Source: Rhynchopus euleeides (lineage: Eukaryota > Euglenozoa > Diplonemea > Diplonemida > Diplonemidae). Taken from it: a DNA stretch of 64,000 nt. The position numbers and the translations under genes are program-made. Location of the stretch: the NCBI GenBank assembly GCA_963210315.1, contig OY723239.1:1397501-1461500 (forward strand), given 5' to 3'. The notes under the pieces were generated by a model. It searched no databases. It was not told the DNA's origin and saw only the letters and a list, made by a program, of their open reading frames with translations. Each line of letters starts with the position of its first letter. The first letter of the stretch is position 1. Below are positions 11,351 through 21,734 of this stretch, in pieces.

Positions 11351-11997
11351 GTCCCAAGTTTGGGATGAGGAACTCCGTGGGCACCATTGGTCGCCCTTCG
11401 GTCGCCACCTGTTCAGACACCTTTTCAGGGGATTTGAGCCCCAGAGAGACCTCCTGGACCGGTTTTCTGGTGTTTTATGCTCTTCCCGACCCTGTCCTGG
11501 CCCACAATGTGGTCTGGAGCGAGGTTCTGCTGATTTCCGCCTGATGCGGACCCTCCTTTGGGGTCCTCCATTTATTTTGCGTCTGACCGTCGCCTTCCCC
11601 ACCTAGTTCACGAGGGCAAGGTGAAAAACCGTTTTTTAACCCCAAAAATGGCATTTCCCGGGTGGCGACCTCTGGCGACCTCTGAAAAATGTGCCCAAAA
11701 AGTGATTTTTGGGACCTTGCGGACCTCGAAAACACAAAGGGAAAAAAAAATATTTTTTGTCACACCCCCTCTTGGGGCGGTACGCCAGTCTATTTTAAGT
11801 CAGTCGCAACGAGTGAACTTCGCTTCTGCCTCCACTGGCAAGTGCTCTCCGGACACACGTCGAGTGTGAGAGGGTTCCTTCGGAAATGCGATACTGGAGG
11901 GGGGGGGGGGGTGGCACGGCTCGTGCAGGGCTGGCGCCACCTTTACATGCAGTCATTCCACACACGGCACACACACGGCAATAGTTTAGTACCTAGG

Positions 11998-12125
11998 GTA
12001 CCCCGAGAGAATGTCACCCCCCTGGGGGGTGACATTCTTCAACGGTCGCTCTGTGTAGAGGCGGGGAAGAATGCCACCCCCTCGGCCCTGGGCCCTCGAG
12101 GGGTGACATTCTCTCGGGGGACCTT
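11998..12125. repeat. Nested inverted repeats
   Basis: A 20-bp sequence beginning CCCCGAGAGAATG at 12001 pairs perfectly with its reverse complement at 12100-12119. Shorter copies of the GTGACATTCTT core lie inside (12028-12039 and 12067-12080). It could fold into a cruciform; function unknown. Confidence 0.75.
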
Positions 12126-12246
12126 TGGTAAAAAGCAAATCAAAACGTACTTAAACGTATTTATCAAGATGGAACACTTTCGGCACATGACACTCAACAC
12201 GGGGGAGGGGGGGGGCATGCGGAATGGGGGGGGGGGGGGGGGGGTA

Positions 12247-13782
12247 GGGAGGGGCAGAAGTGTGTAAATTGCCCCCATTTTTGAGAAATCGCGCTAAGGC
12301 CACAAAACCCCCACCAACCACCCAGAACCACCCCAAAACCCTCCGGAAATGCATCCCAGGGGTGTTTCATGACCATTTGGCACTATTTTTTGCCATTTTT
12401 TCGCCATGTAATTTTCGTGCCCCCCTTCTGTACCTTAGGGGGGCCAGAAGGGGGCCAGGCATCTCGCATTTCCCCTGTGGCACATGCCTCGAACAGCCAA
12501 GGTGAGAGAAGCTGCCCAGAAGCAGGCCGGGATCTTCTTGGGGCATCTTCTGACGACTATTTGTGAAGTAGGCACGCACAGAATACGTGGGATATGTTCA
12601 CGGACTGTAACGGATGTACGGACCTGCCCATGCCCACGGGGCTGGGGAATATAGAGGGCCCGAACAGCATGAGATGAATCAGGGGGGAACGAAGCGGGTG
12701 CGGTGCCTGAATCTCACAGAGGGTGTGATAATCGCAAGAGCTGCACTGGGAGGTCCGCAGTAGACGACGGTGCGTTGCGATCCCCGAGTCGGATGCGCTG
12801 GACGTGCTGTGTGCGGACGCAGCCTCAAGCCCGCCCCAGGCCCGTACCCTTTTTCGTTTCAGAGAGCGATGGAATTGACAGCGCATGTATACACGTCCGT
12901 CACAGGTGAACCGGAGAAATGTGTGCAAGTTGATGCATAGCTGCATGACCATGTCCAGATTCAAGGTTTGAAGGAATCATCTGCCTTTGCGGGTTTCCTG
13001 GGTGCCTGTTACCGCTGGCGTAAGAGAAGCACACCGGCAGTGGAGCCTGCAGCGAGAGATTCTCGTACGGAATGCGGTCAAGACATCATGAGGTCGAGGC
13101 TGAAGGGATCCTTGCGGATGATGGAGAAGCCACGGACCCGGATATGCTCGCAGCTGCCCGGTGTCACGGTTATGCTGAAAGATCCCATGCAATCCTTGGA
13201 TGCTGTCCTTGGGGACCGCCTCCCGGCATAGGCCCATCACGTACCATGCATAATCACAGCCATGAGCCCTTCGGACCTTGCGAGTTCCCTTCACACCCAC
13301 CGAGGAACAGGTGCAATATGAACGACAGGCTGCCTCCCTGCAGCTCGCTGAAGATATCTGGGCAGATATCCACCAGGCGCAGATAGTCGCAAAGATGGAC
13401 CGTGAGCTGAACAGGCGAGTCATGCATAAAAGTGGTGGATGAGGCTGGAAAACTTGGTTTCCCCGCTCATGGTGTGACTAGGAGCTGCCCATGGAGGTTA
13501 TTGTGGAATGTGTGCACATCCCACCTGCAAGCAAACAGCAAATGGCAGAACAGCCCCCTCGTGGCCCCCTTCTGGCCCCCCTGAGGTACAAAAGGGGGGC
13601 ACGAAAATTACATGGCGAAAAAATGGCAAAAAATAGTGCCAAATGGTCATGAAACACCCCTGGGATGCATTTCCGGAGGGTTTTGGGGTGGTTCTGGGTG
13701 GTTGGTGGGGGTTTTGTGGCCTTAGCGCGATTTCTCAAAAAAGTGGCAGATCGACGCTTTTTTTGGACCTTCTGCCCCCCCC
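12247..13782. mobile_element. Element B: TIR element with 180-bp arms
   Basis: A 1,536-bp unit flanked by TA (12245-12246 and 13783-13784). The outer ends are short G-rich inverted repeats containing GGGGCAGAAG. Inside them are near-identical inverted arms of about 180 bp, 12278-12457 and 13562-13741. The internal 1.1 kb carries no credible gene, so it is non-autonomous. Its right-hand TA is also the left-hand TA of element A1. Confidence 0.82.
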
Positions 13783-13784
13783 TA

Positions 13785-14968
13785 GGCATACTTGTCCCCC
13801 CATATGGGGAACCCCCTAAATCTGGGGAAAATATGGGGGGTCGCAAAACCCCGCCCCCATATGGGGAAAAAGGCTGAAAATATGGGGAAAAACCGGTAAA
13901 ATATGGGGGAATATGGGGGAAATATGGGGCCCATATGGGGGGATATGGGGGTATTCGTGCTGCAACGGGAGAACATCAAACCACTCATGCACACACACAC
14001 ACGAAGTGCGCGTCGAAACCGGCATCATGCCTTGTTGGGGATCCTCCAGGAGTCCGATCCTGGGGGGTGCGCGCTCGTTCAGGTGTGGCCAGGTCTGGCC
14101 CCCCCCTGGAAGATCCCCCAGGTGGGTCGCACCGACCTCCTGTTCCTCTCCTGCGCCGATACAGCGGCAGCGGAGGGCGAACGCTTCCCGGTTTGGCGGG
14201 GCACCGCAGTGACAGCGGCAGCGGTGGTGGACACATACGCACAGACACACAGAGCGCGTTCAGGGTTAACAGCTCCTCACAACACACACTCTTGTGTTTT
14301 TAAGTCCTGTCTGGCACGTCGCTCTCACACTCGCTGTCCTCCTCCTCTGGTGTGTTTGCGATTGCGAACTGCCCCCTGGGATCCTTATTAGACAAGGGAA
14401 TTCACAAGCAGTGCATTCTGGGGTGTCAGGCGCTTCCGCCACTTTTGACCGCTCCGAGCGCCGAAAAGTCGGAGTCGACGCTCGTCACCAGGCAGTGCTT
14501 GACATGTTCAAGCTGCATCTGCCGGGTGGAATGAGACCTGTGAAGGCCAGTACAAGGACTGGCTGCAGGACGCAACTGTTCTGCCAGCAAAGACAGGACT
14601 ACTGGACAGCATGCTCTGATGACCGCTACTCAGACTTGAAGAAAGTGGCGGTCGGCGCTCTCACAGCACCTTTTGTGGTCTGACTCGAGCACTTCAGCCG
14701 AGCGTTTCCTCTCCGCAGAAAGCGACGATGCGAGATGGCTCTGCAAGGTGCTAGACGTCTCCTGTCAGTCGCTGACTTCACACCCTGTGAAAAGCAGAAC
14801 GAAGAGAACTGTTTGTTGACTGCTTCCACCTGAGGAACCCCTGGGTTTTCCCCCATATATCCCCCATATGGGGGAAATATGGGGGAACAGGACTTGAAAA
14901 ACCCCCCATATTCCCCCCATATTTCCCCCATATTTTTGGCCTTCCCCATATGGGGGTACAAGTATGCC
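13785..14968. mobile_element. Element A, copy 1 (A1)
   Basis: A 1,184-bp unit between TA dinucleotides (13783-13784 and 14969-14970). The terminal inverted repeat begins GGCATACTTGT and runs into repeated CCCCATATGGGG blocks that form subterminal arrays at both ends. A copy of identical length lies at 23034-24217 with only scattered substitutions. Several frames of 100-160 codons are open on both strands in both copies, but none shows domain sequence, and recent duplication is enough to explain their shared openness. Confidence 0.88.
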
Positions 14969-14970
14969 TA

Positions 14971-15426
14971 GGGCAGTGGTGGCTGCGTACGCGTACGCAG
15001 CGTGATTTTCAAAAAGTGCGTACGGCGTACGCGTACGCGTACGCGTACGCGTACGGCGCTGCGTACGGCAGTCTATGGAGCACAGGAGACAGCCATGGCC
15101 GCACACCAAATCCGACCGTCGAACTCAGGTGTCCCAGGGGCAGCCTTCGAGCCTTCCAGTCGGAAGTGGTACCTTTTGCAGTATGATTGCGGGTGTACTT
15201 GCAGGTGTTGCGAGTTATTCGCCACGTGCGCGGCAAGGAACCATCTGTGAAAGGCAAGATCAAAGTCCAGGGCCCAGCCACCCGCTGGGTGGCCTACTGT
15301 GTGCTGAGAGGCCTGGAATACCAGCCGTACGCAAAATCTGCGTACGCGTACGCAGCGCGATTTTCAGAAAGTGCGTACGGCGTACGCGTACGCGTACCGT
15401 ACGGCCGTACGCTGCCACCACTGCCC
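14971..15426. mobile_element. Element C: small TIR element with GTACGC arrays
   Basis: A 456-bp unit between TA at 14969-14970 and 15427-15428. The terminal inverted repeat is GGGCAGTGGTGGC. Subterminal arrays of the self-complementary GCGTAC/GTACGC motif sit at both ends (14988-15066 and 15343-15410), which might be transposase-binding sites. It is too small to encode a transposase. Confidence 0.82.
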
Positions 15427-15442
15427 TAGGGGGGGGGGGGGG

Positions 15443-15514
15443 TATTGAAATAGAAGTAGAAGGAAGGCGCAAGGATGACCTCCCTTCACTCGCTATGCAG
15501 GTTGTGTCTGAGAT
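15443..15514 (+). repeat. Dispersed repeat R2, copy 1
   Basis: About 72 bp beginning TATTGAAATAGAAGTAGA and ending TATGCAGGTTGTGTCTGAGA. Other copies at 16551-16620 and 25341-25410. All three follow a G tract. Confidence 0.65.
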
Positions 15515-15846
15515 GAGGGGGTGGGGTAGAGGTTTGGGGCGCATTACCACCACGCCTCGACCTGTGTGTGAGATCAGGTGAGATGTGTGGCTCTGCAAAC
15601 CCAGGGACACCTGCTTGCCGCCCCCTCTCCCCACGCACCCCCCTTCCTTCATTGCATGAGGCTACGCTAAAAGAAAGGAATGGTATGGCACGGGCGAATA
15701 TAGGATACGGGATATGGGGGTAAAGCAGACAAGAAGGATAATGTACAGAATCGACATCCAGACACTTCAATCCAACAGGTAGTGAGCGGGGGTGGGTGGG
15801 TGGGTGGTGTGCGGGTGGGTGGGAGCTCGTTCTCCTTCCGCTATAG

Positions 15847-15960
15847 TGGGGGCCTTCGGTAGGCAGAAATGCAGAGAAGTGAGGAATGGTGAACCGCCTC
15901 ACAAAACTGGCTGCAAAGTGTCACAGTTTGACGCACAGTGACACAGAGCGAAGGGCCCTA
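15847..15960 (+). repeat. Dispersed repeat R3, copy 1
   Basis: About 115 bp starting GGGGGCCTTCGGT and ending AAGGGCCCTA, with AAACTGGCTGCAAAGTG in the middle. Further copies are at 32377-32489 and 59418-59527, with a reversed copy at 46873-46950. The ends are mutually inverted GGGCCTT/AAGGCCC, so it is MITE-like. It abuts R1 directly. Confidence 0.6.
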
Positions 15961-16149
15961 GTAAGATAACACCCCTGCCAGGCAACTGCAAAAAAAAAAA
16001 AGCAGATCCGGGCCACTTTTCGTTGAGCGCACACTCCTGTGCCAAAGGCTGTGAAAGCCCCTGTGAAGGTGAAATTCTTATAAAGATTGAGTCGCACGAT
16101 TTCCTTCGTTACTTCACGACTTCGTTACGCTTCGTTGCTCGTCACTGGT
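15961..16149 (+). repeat. Dispersed repeat R1, copy 2
   Basis: Nearly full-length R1, lacking the first 20 bases, which are replaced by R3. Contains CAACTGCAAAAA, TTGAGCGCACACTCCTGTG and the distal ACGATTTCCTTCGTTACTTC block. Confidence 0.7.
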
Positions 16150-16550
16150 AATGGGGGTCACTCAAGATAGATGCCCCCATTCACACAGATTGCGTTGTTT
16201 GTGCAAACGTTGGGGGCGCGGTGTGTAAGGTGAGAGAACACAACGTTGCCCACTCACCCACCCCCCCCCCCCCACTGCATTAGATCTGAACACAGCGATC
16301 CGGCGATGCGTGTTGGTCACTGTTCCCGTAAAACCCGCCCCATCGAAAACAGAAAAAAGACAATGAAGCCAGATCTAGCACGTGTTACACTTTCCCCCCG
16401 CCCTTGACAATCGAGGCGACACGAGGCGATGCGCCGTGACTCGACAGACACAGCAACGCAGCCATGCCACGGGACTCAGGGGCATGCCACAAAAACGTGC
16501 CACTGCGAACCGGCCGGAAGCCTTCCTCATGCACATCCGCAGGGGGGGGG

Positions 16551-16620
16551 TATTGAAAAGAAGTAGAGGGAAGCCCAAGAATGATCTCCCTTCGCTCAAT
16601 ATGCAGGTTGCGTCTGAAAT
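16551..16620 (+). repeat. Dispersed repeat R2, copy 2
   Basis: TATTGAAAAGAAGTAGAGG to ATGCAGGTTGCGTCTGAAAT, again directly after a G tract. Confidence 0.65.
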
Positions 16621-17325
16621 CTCCACACATCCGCAGGGTGGGGGGGTGGGGGGAGGGGGGGGGGGCGAGAAAGGAGAGTTAAGTTACGAAGTGGGGGGGG
16701 GGGGGGGGTGGGGTGGGGGGCTTCGCCCAGAAGTGCACAAAAGTGAGAACACGCGAGCCGCCGCCCCCACAAAAAAAAACCGCCCTGCGTGAAGTGGCAC
16801 AGTTTCTTTTGACACAACTGTGACGCCCCAAAAGTGAGCCACACAGAGCAAAGGCCCCCAGTAAGGTTATCGAGAGGAGGACGACCTTTCACTCTTTCTG
16901 CAGGTCGTGGTGTTCCGAAATCTGTTTGGTGTGATCCCTTCCATGGGGTGCGGGTGGGGCGGGGGGCGGGGTGGCGAAGAAAGCAGCGGTATGTCTCTGG
17001 CGACAAGGTGCGGTGCGCCAGCGGGGGGCGCAGGTCACACAGAGTATTCCGTCATCGTGCCCTCCACGGGACTCCTCACCACCTCCCCCCTGACTGACCA
17101 TCCTGATTTACTGGAAAGTGTCGGTGGTGCACCGTGTGGTGCAAGGTATGGTCAATATGGGACCCAACTCCTTAGGCCAACTGAAAGGGCAGATCAAGGA
17201 CACCCCAGGGCGGGGGGGAGGGTATTCCGTAGCTGCAGTTCGGTTCCCAAGAAATAGGGCTTTTATTCCTGCACATTTTGAGAGAAACGGCTTCAAATTT
17301 GAACGATCCAAACAGAATATTTTTC

Positions 17326-17542
17326 AAAAATCGTACTCCTTTCGCTTTATTATAGACACCCTGTCCAGCAACTGTGGGAGAACAGTTCCGGACTACTTTT
17401 TGTTGAGCGCACTTGCTGTCTCAAGGCTGTGCTGAGGCCCTGTGAAGTGGCATGAGGTGCTAATCCAAAGCTTCAGTCGTACGATTTCCTTCGTTACTTC
17501 GCGACTTCGCTACGCTTCGTCGCTCGTAACTAGTAAAAAAAA
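17326..17542 (+). repeat. Dispersed repeat R1, copy 3
   Basis: Full-length copy very close to that at 3377-3610, including the distal TCGTACGATTTCCTTCGTT block and the AACTAGTAAAAAAA end. Confidence 0.75.
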
Positions 17543-17939
17543 ATATCCGTGATCGCAGGCAACCTTCACCGCCCCAGCATTTCCCCCTCCGGTGGAACAA
17601 AACTGCGTCAAGGTGTGACACCTAGTTTTGCGAGGGAGACTCACTTCTCTGCGCAAACCCTTCGGGCGAAAGGGATCCATCCGCAACCCTCGCGTCGTGC
17701 CCCGGTTGGTGTGATTTGTGAGGGCGTGGGAGTGCTCGAGAGACTCATGGGGGGGGGGGGGGGGTAGGGGGGGTCATAAGCCCCCCTAAAAACGTACGAA
17801 AACCAAAATTTTCAACATACCATCAGAACCGCCCTAATACCTGATCTGACCCGAAAATCCGACCCATACCCCCCCGGAAACTGTCTGGGGCCCACTTGTG
17901 ACACCTGATACGCACTTTTTGGTTCCCCTGACGACCCCA

Positions 17940-17967
17940 TATTGCGTAGTTTGTGCGTAGTGAAAAG
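17940..17967 (+). repeat. 27-bp direct repeat flanking F, left
   Basis: A sequence beginning ATTGCGTAGTTTGTGCG lies just outside the G-rich left end of F. The same 27 bases lie just outside its right end at about 21605-21632, in the same orientation. Confidence 0.7.
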
Positions 17968-18007
17968 GGGGGGGGGGGGTCTCATTTTTTGGTCCCCTTT
18001 TCCGGCC

Positions 18008-21000
18008 TCAGCCAGTTCTCTGTCTCTTTGCCGGGTTCCCAAACTCAAGGAGTTCTTGCTGTTCCGGGGTCAGTGCGGGTGCAGGCGCTTCAGGTGCTGC
18101 AGGTTCTTCAGGTTCTTCAGGTGCTGCAGCGCTGGCAGCCTTCGGTGCGGGTTTCGACGCCGGCTTTGCAGCTGTCTTTCGGGGTGCCCTTTGGCGCGGT
18201 GCCTGCTTCAGCTCGTCGGGATGATCCAGCTTCTTCTTCAGTGTCTTGCAGCTCGTTGCGTGGCGTAGAAATGCATCGGTACTGCTCAATTTTCCGACGT
18301 GGCTCGGAATCTTTTTCTTGCAGCTGCAGGTAACGACACCATGCCCAACAACAATCCCCAGACCGTCGAGGGAGAGTGGGCGCCTGGATCCCGTGACACA
18401 GATCTCTAGTGCCGTTGTGATCCCCTCTGATAACGTCTCCTGGACGTTGTCAGCGGAGGTTGCCTGTGTGGCGGTGACCTCCGTATACCCCGCGGGGTCC
18501 CGTGCCAGCAGCGCCTTCTTCAGCTTTTCGTCGACCCCTCGGTCGACGCTCGCCTTAATGTCGAGGGCCACCTTCAGGGTGGCACCTTGCATCGCCCTGA
18601 AGGCTGTGAGCGTATCATCACTTGCAATCTCCAAGGTGTTCTCCCCGTGTTCGAACTGCACCGACCCAACCACGACTGCGTCCTTGCCACAGAGAAAGGA
18701 GTGCGCTCTCCAGATCGCTCGGACGCGCCTCTTGTAGTCCCGCTCACTCTCGGATTTTTTGCGACCCTGTTTGGGAGGAAGGCGTGTCTCAAACGCCTTC
18801 CACACGGTGTCGAACGTGTCGACACTCGTCACGAGCAACGGCTCGGCAAAGCTGCCGAACTCCTTCTCGCGATACCGCAGGCTGTACTTCACCGTTACGC
18901 ACTGCATTGGGCCTTGTATAATATTCTCCTGGAGTGGGCGAAGTGTGTGATTGAAGGCACTGCATTGATCCAGCAACGAAATCAAAGCGGGGGGTGGGGG
19001 GGGGGGGGTGAAGAGTAGCAGCAGCCCTTTCATTTTATCCTGCTTCTTGAGAGCTGCCAGCAGCCAGTCCACGCGGTCATTTTGAACGTTTCGTTCAATC
19101 CCACGTTCGGCACAAATCTCCTGCAGCTCTTCTTTTGTGCGGGCTTTATCAAATTCACGAAGGATTTGCATCAACCGTGATTTCGAGGCATTCTGTACAC
19201 CTCGCTTGCCACGCTTTTGAGCTTGATTAATCAGTTCCGAGTTTGTGAAGCTATCGGAATAATCAAAACGGAGGACAATGTCATTGAGGGCAGTCTCTCT
19301 TGCAATTCGCTTTTCCTTCCTTGATTCCTCTTTTTCGAATGCTGATTTCAAGTCTTCAAGTTTCCGCTTCCCAATCCGAAGCTTGCGCTCCTTCGTAGTC
19401 TCCGGAATACGGGAACGCACTATCGTAGTGAGTTTCGGCTCACCAACCTCAGCATGCAGAGTTTTCAAATCAGTATCAGAGAAATGCTCAGGAATACAGC
19501 AGTGAGCACGGACAAAGTCGTCACGAACGGATGAGTGTCCAGCCACTTCGATGACACGCTTAGACCTCCCGCACATCCCTTCCAAGAGGGCCGGGCCAAA
19601 CGACACCGACGGCTGCACCGCGCGTGTCTCCTCGCTGGCTGCCCCGAACCTCACCGCTTCCACCAGCATGCTCGTCCCGATAATGACCAGGGCGGTGCGG
19701 AAGAACTCCACGCCGCTGTCGAAGGACACTACGGGCATGAGCCGGCTTTCGGTTGGGATGCCTTGCTTCCCAAAGTAGGCATCGAGGCCGTGCTGCACTA
19801 AGTCATCCGGCCGGACGCCGTCCAGGTCACTATCGCTGACTTCCCGGATGTCGAGGGAGGGACACTGCGGCGAGGTGTGGAAGCGCAGCCGCCCTACCGT
19901 CACCATCCTGCATGAAGTGGCGCTCTGGAAGACGGTCAGGTCCCCGTCAGAGCTGCACGCCTCCAGCGTCGCTTCACTCCTGGCCGCAGAGAAGAGGTCG
20001 AAGGCCCCCGAGCGCCAGTACATCTGCAGCCATCCCAACGATTTGGGGTCGGTGGTGAAACTCCCTGAGTCTGCGATGGTGGTCAGCAGAGGGTACAAGA
20101 CCTTGCTGAAAAGCTTCCCGTAGAGGCACACTTTGTCGATGGCGCTGCGATCAGCAAGGCAGTTTTTCACTGCCACCTTCTTTGTCGACGATTCCGTCGT
20201 CGTCATCGAGAAGAAGGTGTGCAGGTGCTCAGCGACGGTGAGCTCCCCGCAGCGAGCCGACAGCGAGAAGCAGGCAGCTGCACCACTGAGGAAGCGGCCG
20301 TTTGTGGCCCGCTGCCACAGGAAGCTGCTGATGGTGATGCCTACCGTGCTGTGGAGGTAGGCGGCGAACTCTGGTGCTGCGGCACAGTAGTTGGCAGCAT
20401 AGCACATCAGAGTCATGAAGGGCAAGTCAGGCTCAATGACTCGCCGGAAGGCCAGATGCAGGCGGTGGTGGGGCTCGAACACAACGACAACGCTCTGCAG
20501 CTCGGGTTTCAGACTGGCACCGCGGTCCAGAAAGAAAGCCGAGAACGACTCCTCGGACAACCCCACGTCATCCTTGCCGAGGACGGAGAACTGGCCTGAA
20601 GAGGCCAGGTCCGAAAACCGTTTAAAGGCGACGGCCAGGTCAACTCTGGTAGTGGGTCCATCAGATGACAGCGTCAGATATGTGGCGAGCACGTGGTAGC
20701 GGAGGATCCCGTTCACCCTGTACTGCACCGTAAAGTGCCCAAGCTTGGTAGTGTTTGACGGGTCCGCAAACACTGGTGTGAGGTCGTGAATTAACACAAG
20801 TTCGCCGTTCTCCCGGATGCCCTGCGTCTCCCGTAAAAACAACACATCCCGTAGCAGTAGCGACTGCTGCCACGACATCTCCACCGCATGGCGGGTCACC
20901 GTCTCGCCCTTGAACTTGGTGATGAGGGTGTGGATGTTAGAGACAGGGGTGTGGCACTGCATGGCGGTGTCGACCCAGTCGCGCACGTCCAGGCGGGATG

Positions 21001-21277
21001 CTGGCACTGTCTCTGCCTTCGCCGGAAGGAACAGCGCCGAGCCCGGGAGCGCGTTCTGCCACAGGCCTTCTGGGAGAGGCCGCATCTCCAATGAATTAAC
21101 GTCACCACCCTTCAGCAGATGCACCTCGAGACAGTCACCCTCCGGTTGCAGCCCCACCTCCTCAAGCAGCGCCAGCAGCTTCTCGTGGGTGACACATCCT
21201 GCGATGGTCCCCGCGAGGCATCTCAACCCCTCAACAGAGGCAACGATGGTGAAGAGCTGTTCCTCTTCCCCAGACAT
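18008..21277 (-). CDS. Large protein encoded inside element D (candidate transposition protein)
   Basis: Encodes 1,089 residues from the ATG beginning MSGEEEQLF; the frame is open further upstream but only through element ends. No family is recognised with confidence. Visible features are: a globular N-terminal half (to about residue 600) with conserved-looking segments such as VLIHDLTPVF; a basic, probably coiled segment at about 625-660 (KLEDLKSAFEKEESRKEKR); a short SAP-like stretch (EELQEICAERGIE) near 730; a proline run at about 757-763 encoded by a G tract; a Cys/His cluster at about 982-1020 (TCSCKK, then HATSC) resembling a BED or CCHC finger; an Ala/Pro/Glu-rich linker; and a final basic PAKRQRTG. 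Its position within terminal repeats makes a transposition or DNA-binding role likely by context only. The G tract might instead mark an intron. Confidence 0.6.
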   Translation of the reverse strand: MSGEEEQLFTIVASVEGLRCLAGTIAGCVTHEKLLALLEEVGLQPEGDCLEVHLLKGGDVNSLEMRPLPEGLWQNALPGSALFLPAKAETVPASRLDVRDWVDTAMQCHTPVSNIHTLITKFKGETVTRHAVEMSWQQSLLLRDVLFLRETQGIRENGELVLIHDLTPVFADPSNTTKLGHFTVQYRVNGILRYHVLATYLTLSSDGPTTRVDLAVAFKRFSDLASSGQFSVLGKDDVGLSEESFSAFFLDRGASLKPELQSVVVVFEPHHRLHLAFRRVIEPDLPFMTLMCYAANYCAAAPEFAAYLHSTVGITISSFLWQRATNGRFLSGAAACFSLSARCGELTVAEHLHTFFSMTTTESSTKKVAVKNCLADRSAIDKVCLYGKLFSKVLYPLLTTIADSGSFTTDPKSLGWLQMYWRSGAFDLFSAARSEATLEACSSDGDLTVFQSATSCRMVTVGRLRFHTSPQCPSLDIREVSDSDLDGVRPDDLVQHGLDAYFGKQGIPTESRLMPVVSFDSGVEFFRTALVIIGTSMLVEAVRFGAASEETRAVQPSVSFGPALLEGMCGRSKRVIEVAGHSSVRDDFVRAHCCIPEHFSDTDLKTLHAEVGEPKLTTIVRSRIPETTKERKLRIGKRKLEDLKSAFEKEESRKEKRIARETALNDIVLRFDYSDSFTNSELINQAQKRGKRGVQNASKSRLMQILREFDKARTKEELQEICAERGIERNVQNDRVDWLLAALKKQDKMKGLLLLFTPPPPPPALISLLDQCSAFNHTLRPLQENIIQGPMQCVTVKYSLRYREKEFGSFAEPLLVTSVDTFDTVWKAFETRLPPKQGRKKSESERDYKRRVRAIWRAHSFLCGKDAVVVGSVQFEHGENTLEIASDDTLTAFRAMQGATLKVALDIKASVDRGVDEKLKKALLARDPAGYTEVTATQATSADNVQETLSEGITTALEICVTGSRRPLSLDGLGIVVGHGVVTCSCKKKIPSHVGKLSSTDAFLRHATSCKTLKKKLDHPDELKQAPRQRAPRKTAAKPASKPAPKAASAAAPEEPEEPAAPEAPAPALTPEQQELLEFGNPAKRQRTG

Positions 21278-21604
21278 TGTTGTCCCTAGGTGCAGTGTGG
21301 ATGATGGAGTGTGTGTGTAGGTTTTTTTTCGGGGCATCCGGACCATCTCTGCAGCTGTTGTTTCGTAGAAGTGTGTAGGGGGTACTACGCGGCTCCTGGA
21401 GCTCACGTCCTTCCCAGGTGTTTCTGGGCATGGGGCAACCTTGCCCAGGTGTTTCCCCTGTTCTTTCGGACGGTACATAGTGAGTTCTGGCAATATTTTT
21501 TTTTCTCGGTCAGCGCAGTGCCTCCAGTCCTGTCTCAGTAGCCACACAGAAAGGGGGACCAAAAAAAACTGGGGGGGGACCAAAAAGCGAGACCCCCCCC
21601 CCAG

Positions 21605-21632
21605 ATTGCGTAGTTTGTGCGTAGTGAAAAGG
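21605..21632 (+). repeat. 27-bp direct repeat flanking F, right
   Basis: Second copy of the ATTGCGTAGTTTGTGCG repeat. Just inside it lies GGGACCAAAAAGCGAGACC, the inverted counterpart of GGTCTCATTTTTTGGTCCC at about 17980. F thus has inverted ends and an unusually long flanking direct repeat. Confidence 0.65.
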
Positions 21633-21734
21633 GGGTAAATCAGGGGCACCACTTTTGTGATGATTTTTTGGGGTCCTAAAAAATGTACCTCAGTTTCGTA
21701 CCTTGCCTTTGTACCTGAACCACTCCCGACCGCA

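Larger units (their letters stand above)
9755..11764. mobile_element. Element N: inverted-repeat element with minisatellite core
   Basis: A perfect 16-bp inverted repeat, TGTGACAAAAAATATT, lies at 9755-9770 and, reversed, at 11749-11764. Between them are two strong hairpins (9932-9995 and about 10150-10215) and the 57-bp minisatellite that reverses orientation in the middle. No transposase is present, so if this is an element it is non-autonomous. The short terminal match and unproven target duplication limit confidence. Confidence 0.45.
15429..17764. other. Non-coding stretch filled with dispersed short repeats
   Basis: No gene seen. Contains R2 copies (15443-15514, 16551-16620), R3 copies (15847-15960 and a diverged one at about 16735-16862), R1 copies (15961-16149, 17326-17542) and several G or C homopolymer runs. 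Confidence 0.55.

Noticed and set aside
10483-11606. Overlapping ORFs of up to 305 codons across the 57-bp array
   Set aside because: The palindromic unit lacks stops in several frames on both strands; the peptides are translations of the repeat (WDRPIKRPDGGPKFGT types).
13816-14391. Genes of 100-160 codons inside element A
   Set aside because: Frames on both strands are open in both copies, but the peptides are low complexity (YGGIWG, HISPIFPHI) from the CCCATATGGGG repeats. Two recent copies cannot show selection.
18985-19015. Frameshift or intron in the element D ORF at the G tract
   Set aside because: The frame is maintained through the proline run, and protein-like sequence continues on both sides. 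An intron cannot be excluded but nothing requires one.
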